Source: Leuctra nigra
Taxonomy: Eukaryota; Arthropoda; Insecta; Plecoptera; Leuctridae
Length of the DNA: 64,000 nucleotides
Assembly: GCA_934045905.1 (NCBI GenBank)
Contig: OW203762.1
Location: 42,075,702-42,139,701 of the forward strand
Direction of reading: 5' to 3'
Every line of letters starts with the position of its first letter. Positions within the stretch are counted from its first letter, which is position 1. The position numbers and the translations under genes were made by a program. The notes under the pieces were generated by a model, which saw only the letters and a list, made by a program, of their open reading frames with translations, had not been told where the DNA came from and searched no databases. Of this stretch, positions 57,771 through 64,000 are shown piece by piece.

Positions 57771-57802
57771 ATCTCACTCGTCATCTCACTCGTCATATCA
57801 CC
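57723..57802 (+). repeat. (CT)n microsatellite followed by three 12-bp repeats
   Basis: Uninterrupted CT from 57723 to 57767 (45 bases), then CGTCATCTCACT twice and CGTCATATCACC once. Confidence 0.97.
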
Positions 57803-60800
57803 GAAGAGAAACTTTGCTACTAGTATTTTAATAACTGGGCCATCATCACTTGAGTCTCAACCTGTTGAGCGGAAATTAATGAAATCTATGAGTTTTCTTG
57901 AGTCTTGGGAAATGTCTGTATATAAGCGTCTCAAACCATCTGCTATGTTGGAAGAAGACCTAAATACGTCATTATTCCGTTCCAACTAATTACTAAATCT
58001 ACGCTCCACTGAATTAAGCTTCTAAAAATGTTAAGTACCTATTTTTTTTACCATGAAAACTATGGTCTCCAGCATTGATTGCAATTCTGTGAAAGGTAGT
58101 TTTTTATTATCAAAACTAACAACATGTAAAAACAATTAATTACAGGAAATAAATCGTTTCAATACAATAAATTGAGTGGAAAGTAAAGTGCGAGACGATA
58201 AATATCCGACAGAACCGGAGCTCGAAGAGAATGGAATGAAGGCTGAGAATGGTCATTTTACGAACTGTCCGACAACTAGTGACCATACTGACACCATATC
58301 TCATTGCACTTCTCTGGAAGTTTTCCATAAAACCCAGTTTCTCAATGAAATAATAGCTTAAAAATATTTTAGTTCTTCTGATTGTATGAATGTTCTGCCA
58401 ACGCATTTGCGTACTTATATAAAGTTTATAATTAAGTTAAACAATAAATATTTGCTGAAATATTCTTAAATCATCGCCGTATAAAGTCGAATGGTCTGTG
58501 ACTACATCATTTCTTGATTCGAACTCGAATCTATTTGCGAGTGAATTCAAGAAGAGCCATCTGAACTAAGCAAGTAGACAGAGCTAATTGCCATGTTCTC
58601 ATAAGATACGATCACTTCACAGCTAGCTTCAAAGTGGTATCGAATCCGTTGGCTGAAGTTCATATCGCAATGAGAGAGATGAGCTGTAAATATTTGCTGG
58701 CTTGAGTTGCAACTTGAACCCTCTCTCTCAGCTGATAATATCCTGGCATGGACGTGTAGCTGAAGGAAGTGTTTGGAACAGCGGAACTGAACGGACTAAA
58801 GGTCCCAGTGTTCTGACTTGGTAATTTCCTTGTCTTGTCCTGCGTAGATCGCACATTCATCCCACTTCCGAGCTGGGCTCGACGATCACTCATCAACATG
58901 TTCATGCCGAAGTGAAGGTCATGGAAGTAATCAAGCAACATGGAATATGCATCAAGAATAACACATGAGTTTCATGTTGCTCGAGTCAGCTGGTGGAGGT
59001 GCCATGTTCATAAGTCTCACACCTCATAGCTATGATCACACAAGGTAATCAAAATAACCTTTTCAAGGGATAGATCCGATGAGCATTGATGCAAAATAAT
59101 ATCAAATGATAATTTCAGTATTTCAAGAATATTTATTTTAGTGTGTTATTTTGTTGTGAACAAAATTATGTACTAATGTGATTTTCCTCCATAGATTTGT
59201 TCAGGTTGAAAAGATACAGTCAAGGAACAGATTTATCATTATTATGACTTGAAGATTTCATAACTGAATCACTCGTTCATCCGGCCGAAAAGATTGAAAA
59301 CGGATGAAATTAATAATTATTTTGAAAGTAGGTATAAGAATTGTGTGAAAATCTTCGCATTTCAAAACAACTTCATCAAAAAGGAAGTTGCTTTGAGGAA
59401 ATAGTGACGAAGCCATCACGTGATTTAATTATCTGTTTAAAATAATTGACAACATGATTTTTAGAAAAACTAATTTATCGAAATAATCGAATAACTCTCA
59501 ATGGTCTCGCAAATTTTCAGAAAAGCAATCCAATTACGATGTAATATAAATCGTTGGCGTTGGATTCAGTTGAATGGAATCCAAGGCCGCATGATGCCAA
59601 TTATTATTGAGTGAAGCGTGAAATATTGGTATAAAAACACATCGCTTCGCTGCGATTAATATCGACAGCATCTAGAAGTCGAGGAATTTAATGACAAGCA
59701 GTACAAAAAACTAATTGCTGAATAAATCTGTTCATGACACTGAAATTAATACGCATTTGGAAAGACCAAATTTTATATACCCATGCTTAATTTCCCCGTA
59801 CTTCTTACCGTTAGCAAAACGTGTGCCTTACATGTGATTCAATTGAAGAGGTCAAACATTTTCAGTTCCCTTCACTGATTTAAAATTCTAAAATCCATCC
59901 ACAGTACATAGAGATACTTGTTTGAATATTTTGAATTTGAGATATACCTACAGTTATATAAAAAAAAATGAAGAAGAGCCCAGTTTAATGTTCTTTCAGA
60001 ATCATTTTTCACCCAGTTTTATTTTGTTCAATTCGATTCAAATCTTGAAATATTGGTCCAGAAAATAACCCAAGAGATAATTTTAAATTTTATTTTAACT
60101 TGAAATCCCTGCAGCTAAGGAAGTCACTTGACACCAACTTCTTATCACACCACACTATGAATTATTCAACCCCGACTATTGTTTAGTAGATCTCAACTTT
60201 CAAAACAAACTTTTAATTCGATAAAAATGAAGCATTGCGTAACGTAGAAAGTATTGTCTCCTAAAGTTTGTAGATTTTACATCCGAAAAGGCTGAAGATT
60301 CTTTTGTCATATGAAGGAAAAGGTTTTCTCCACTTTGTCTCGTTCTTTCGCGTAGAGAAATTTATGTGTTAGGATGGCGCCCAACGTAATCCAATTCTTT
60401 ATCTTTGCGATGGAAGTTCTTTTTATAAAGGTTTTCGAAAATTCAGTAATGGAAGCCATTCTCTAAATTTGTTTTCTAACACTTAGTTGTGAAGAAAATC
60501 TGATTGTTTGCTTTGAACCAAGGGCAATTGTTCGAAAATTCGAAGTCACAGCAAAACAACATTTCTAAAATATGGGTTAGTAGAGATGAGCTCGTAAATT
60601 TGGTATATATTGACAAATGAGAATTTGAAATTGGATTCAATAGCTGATTTATTAGACTTTGTTTTAACCTTATTTTGATTTTAGAAATATAACAATGTTT
60701 GACTAATATTATGCTTTTATTGTATTATGAGAGATATTGTATTGTAGAATTCTGCACGTTTTGACAGTTCATATTTCACCTAACCCATCTAAAAATAGAC

Positions 60801-62174
60801 GACTCTAAAGCGGTATAATACATTAAACCAGATAATATTTACGTCGAGGAGGAGCCATGTATCATCCCAAAACGTTTTCTAATTGTAAATTAATTGTGAA
60901 CGCAACGCAACGGAAGGCTATCTAACGCGTGAGGTTAGTTAGACAACCAGCAACTCTCTTGTGTTCTGCGGGTGGCATCCAGAAGTGCGGCTTAAAGGCT
61001 GGAACGAAGTGTGCGCCTGCTAGAGCAAAGCTTAATAACAATCAAGATTTACATTTAATACATCAGAGGGTGGGTGAGGAGGTTTTCAACAAAAATGCCT
61101 GCGTTAGTTTCACTTAAGCTGACAAAACTGTGAAGTGTACGTTTTAATAAAGTCCGTTTTATTCAGTCAACGGGAGTTGAAATAATTTAGTGTATGGTTT
61201 AGCTGATTTAAGAATTAAAATATCACGCTTCTAAGTAAGTAGTTAGTGTATTTGCTTGTCTTGCTTTATCTGGGAATAGCAATAATTTAGAGGATGTAGG
61301 TACTTCCCATTGTTGATATTGAATGATTGCGAAATATCAAAAAATGGGTTTCAATAGTTTCGTTGTTTCTAGCATTATAAAAACCCGTTGATTCATTATT
61401 TTTACTATTAGAATTAATAAATAAAAAAGGTTTTAGATTCCATGAAATTGTAGCTGAAACTTTTAATTAATGACTGAAAATTTATTATCAAACATAAAGC
61501 AGTGTCCAAACTGTTCTGCTGACATTAATGTTGTTACGCAAAAGAACGACTCAACTCACAAACGCACTGCCAATCTAATTGAATTTCATCATGTTTCATG
61601 GCATTACGTGTTCGACAAGTGATCATTGGTAATGGGTCCACACAATAGTAAGTCAATGTGTTGTGAATTATACTATGCGATTTTAACCTCTTTTTCACGC
61701 TATTTGCGAGATCAGTCGAGCTTGAAGAAGGCTTTGTCTGCCAAGCTGCGCTACCCCCAGAGTATCGTGGAAAATATGTTGGAAAATTTGTTTCAGTGTA
61801 TATTAAGAGCAGATTTACGCTTTTAGATTTCATTCTGCTTAGGGAATAGCATTGTCACAGTGGCTTGCACAATTGTAAAAGTATATCTGTCCTAATGTGA
61901 ATTGTATGGAAATGCGAACATCTACATGTCGTTATAAATAGATGTTCGTACATATACTTGATTTATTATTATGTTGTGGTGTTTATTGACGACTCGGCAG
62001 CTAGGTTTTTGAGTCTGTAAATGATTTTGACGATGATTGGGATTGGGATTGGGATGCAATGTAGATGTACAGATGAAAGGGAAAGGATGCAATTAGGTGA
62101 TTGTTGCATATAACTAAAAAAAAACTTTCCACCGTTTGCTTCTTGACTAAAGGAAGCTACAAATGATCCATAGA
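57803..62174. other. AT-rich stretch without recognisable genes
   Basis: A minus-strand open frame at 58660-58941 has GC-richer codons and a Ser/Thr-rich, non-repetitive sequence (TGTFSPFSSAVPNTSFSY), but no family is recognised. GGTGGAGGTGCCATG at 58992-59006 is another isolated minisatellite-like piece. A GC-richer patch at 60840-61090 is unexplained. Confidence 0.4.
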
Positions 62175-62246
62175 GGTATGCCGCTGGAGTCGAACCCAGC
62201 TCTTACACGTGTGAGTCTCGTACTTTACCGCTTGAGCCAACTCCTT
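62175..62246 (-). ncRNA. tRNA-like sequence with intact A and B boxes (tRNA-derived SINE head or pseudo-tRNA)
   Basis: On the minus strand TGGCTCAAGCGG (62239-62228) matches the Pol III A box and GGTTCGACTCC (62196-62186) the B box. Their starts are 43 bases apart, as in ordinary tRNAs. A T-arm-like stem (GCTGG/CCAGC) is present. The 7-bp acceptor stem does not form and the D stem has a mismatch, so it is not a functional tRNA. AAATGATC (62161-62168) and its inverse (62253-62260) flank it. Confidence 0.5.
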
Positions 62247-62933
62247 TGTGTTGATCATTTAAATAACGCCGTTGTATGCCAGTCGTTCTAAATTCACTGC
62301 AAGTATTCAGAAAACATTTCAGCAGTATAAACTACCTCTATTGCACCAAATCCTCTAAAAAGGAGGGATGTAAATATATACATTTTCCAAGACTAAATTT
62401 GAATTGGTAAATGTCTGTCTAACATAATTCTTTAAGACTGTTTTCTGAGGTTTGAAGGTATTAAATTATGAATCAGGTATATTCTTTACTTAACTAGAGT
62501 TGAATAAAATATGAGTTTCGTTTCAAAGTTTTCTTTGAAACAAAATGAAACTGGTTCAATTTTCAGGCAAATCAAGTTTTGAGAAACTCATTGAAAGTTT
62601 TCGTCAAGAATTTGACGCCGCGTGAACGCAGATCAATCTTGCGAGTGATGAAACTCCTTCAGTAATAAATTGACCGAAGTGTTACTTTTGAAATAATGCT
62701 TTTTCTGATGTCCTCAGATGTCAAGTAGAGTAGTAGAGGACAGCTCTGTTGCAGAGTGGACGAGAACCCCCGACATGTGGCGTGAGAATTGTTCCATCCT
62801 TAACACTGACACTCGCTCATCCGAAATTAAAGCGTTTGGGTCTGCCACGAATCTATATAACTGAATATTTTCTAATTTCCAAAATTTATATTTATATTTT
62901 TTCTAAATGAAATACATAATAGCTGTAGTAACC
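62247..62933. other. AT-rich spacer with one perfect hairpin
   Basis: GTTTCAAAG (62520-62528) and CTTTGAAAC (62533-62541) form a 9-bp stem with a TTTT loop. No gene seen. Confidence 0.6.
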
Positions 62934-62990
62934 TACTAGGAAAACGCACTGTGTACCGCGTTGATAAGCGAGCCTTCGTATCGTATGCGA
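62934..62990 (+). mobile_element. Left-end fragment of the 0.6-kb repeat element
   Basis: TACTAGGAAAACGC then CGCGTTGATAAGCGAGC matches the left end of 17398 and 38338. Similarity fades after about 55 bases. A solo end or a truncated copy. Confidence 0.6.
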
Positions 62991-63418
62991 TTTGATATGC
63001 TCTACAGGCCTAATTAAATTGTTAATTCATCATTAATGATTAGTTGTTAGGGATCGTACCACCCTTAAAAGTTCATAAATCCATCTGATAGTTACTTTAA
63101 AAAAAATGTGAAGTATTCTAGCGGCTCACAAATACTAGCGAACAGTTTTATTTGTTGTGTGAAAATATGTAAATTTCAGTTGACAAATAAATTAGACACA
63201 CCAACAGCTATTCAATTGAACAATTCAACACTCAAGTATAATCTATTCCAAGTTGTGAGAGTGAAAAGTAGAAACATTCTAGCGGACTGTTCCAAGTGGT
63301 AGCATGGACAGGCCCATGTTTTGGAATAGAATAGTGTTTTTGTGCCAACCTCAAATGTAGTGATGATAATATGTTTATCATAGGGATTCAGAGCTAATCA
63401 CTGTACATTCGGCAGATC

Positions 63419-63495
63419 GCCGTCCTGTCAGTTGGTTAGCGCATTGATGATTGGTTGGAATGGAACTATAACTCAGTGGTTTGAGTTCACACGGC
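63419..63495 (+). pseudogene. Decayed 77-nt tRNA-like sequence
   Basis: The first five and last five bases (GCCGT and ACGGC) pair as an acceptor stem. TCAG and TTGA form a D stem around TTGGTTAGCGCA, a typical D-loop, and GTGGTTTGAGTTCAC resembles a T arm. The anticodon stem does not form. The length matches a tRNA, but the structure is broken, so a pseudogene or SINE head is likely. Confidence 0.35.
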
Positions 63496-64000
63496 TACAG
63501 ATAGTGCTGTTCATGTTTTATTTTTGTGTTCGACATTTCAACAAGCAATATAGACTTGAAACTATGTAATCACATCTTTAGTGCACAATTATACTCATTA
63601 TACCCAAGGATACTCATTTTCAGTTCGGTCGGTGTCAAAATAGTAAATAATAAATTCACCGAAACATTATGTGATGTGTTTTGTTTTGTTTCGATTTGTT
63701 CATCCACAGAAATCTCACGATATTGAAATTTGAGAAATTGCTGTATGACGCGTTGTTGTGAAAAATGACAGGCAGTTTGTTAATATTGCATTGTCAGGGA
63801 AATTTAAAATCAGTGGCGCCGACTACGTGGGTGCTTCCTGAAGTTTTTGAGCTGAGCACCACTCGAAATAATTTTGATGCATATTAAATTAAAATATAGA
63901 AATGTTATACGACCTAACCAGTAACTATCAGCTGAAATCATAAAATGTAATGATTTATTTTCCACTCAAAATTATTCTAAAAATCTTTTTTAATAATTTA
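63496..64000. other. AT-rich right edge, no gene
   Basis: No recognisable feature. The open frame at 63526-63726 has no known domain. Confidence 0.5.

Overview
The window reads as nuclear DNA of an insect. It is AT-rich, has almost no long open frames outside one retrotransposon, and is crowded with short inverted-repeat elements, LINE debris and simple repeats. The mix would suit a hemipteran such as a planthopper, but that is a guess from the repeat style. I identify no host gene. The only likely host coding piece is a short GC-rich 3' coding end (about 10523-10660) beside a 200-base assembly gap (10321-10520). The window could be intergenic or lie inside a very large intron.

Layout. 1-1029 is flanking DNA with a 159-bp palindromic MITE. 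About 1030-6450 is an apparently intact non-LTR retrotransposon (LINE). Its ORF1 (1204-3042) has a coiled coil, an SGNH-esterase-like domain and fourteen 27-bp repeats. Its ORF2 (frame open 3043-6078) has an APE-type endonuclease and a reverse transcriptase with YADD. A poly(A) signal and A19 tail follow. ORF1 and ORF2 are in the same frame, parted by a single TGA, and the endonuclease fold begins upstream of the first ORF2 ATG. The TGA is followed by CGG and a perfect 7-bp stem, so stop-codon readthrough is the most interesting proposal here.

8177-9479 and 33946-35374 are two inverted copies of a 1.3-1.4 kb non-autonomous element. One end is a palindrome of about 395 bp. The body carries three motifs resembling ETS, CRE and YY1/Pho sites, in the same order in both copies. 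12035-13531 is a minisatellite (52-54 bp unit) interrupted by a 133-bp MITE, with a second copy of that MITE at 24799-24932. A 0.6-kb element occurs at 17398 and 38338, with a fragment at 62934. Further inverted-repeat elements lie at 29125, 47763, 50271 and 52562. Truncated LINEs lie at 16650, 37611 and 53422; the last is a 54-bp insertion with a perfect 13-bp target duplication.

The rest (roughly 13.9-16.6, 18-24.8, 25.5-33.9, 35.4-37.6, 39-47.7, 48-50.2, 51-52.5 and 53.5-64 kb) is AT-rich sequence with scattered tandem duplications, hairpins, two decayed tRNA-like sequences, a cluster of four TAATCC sites (50816-50941) and a few unrecognised open frames. Host genes do not form a pathway here. 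The functional content I can defend is the LINE, and possibly regulatory DNA.
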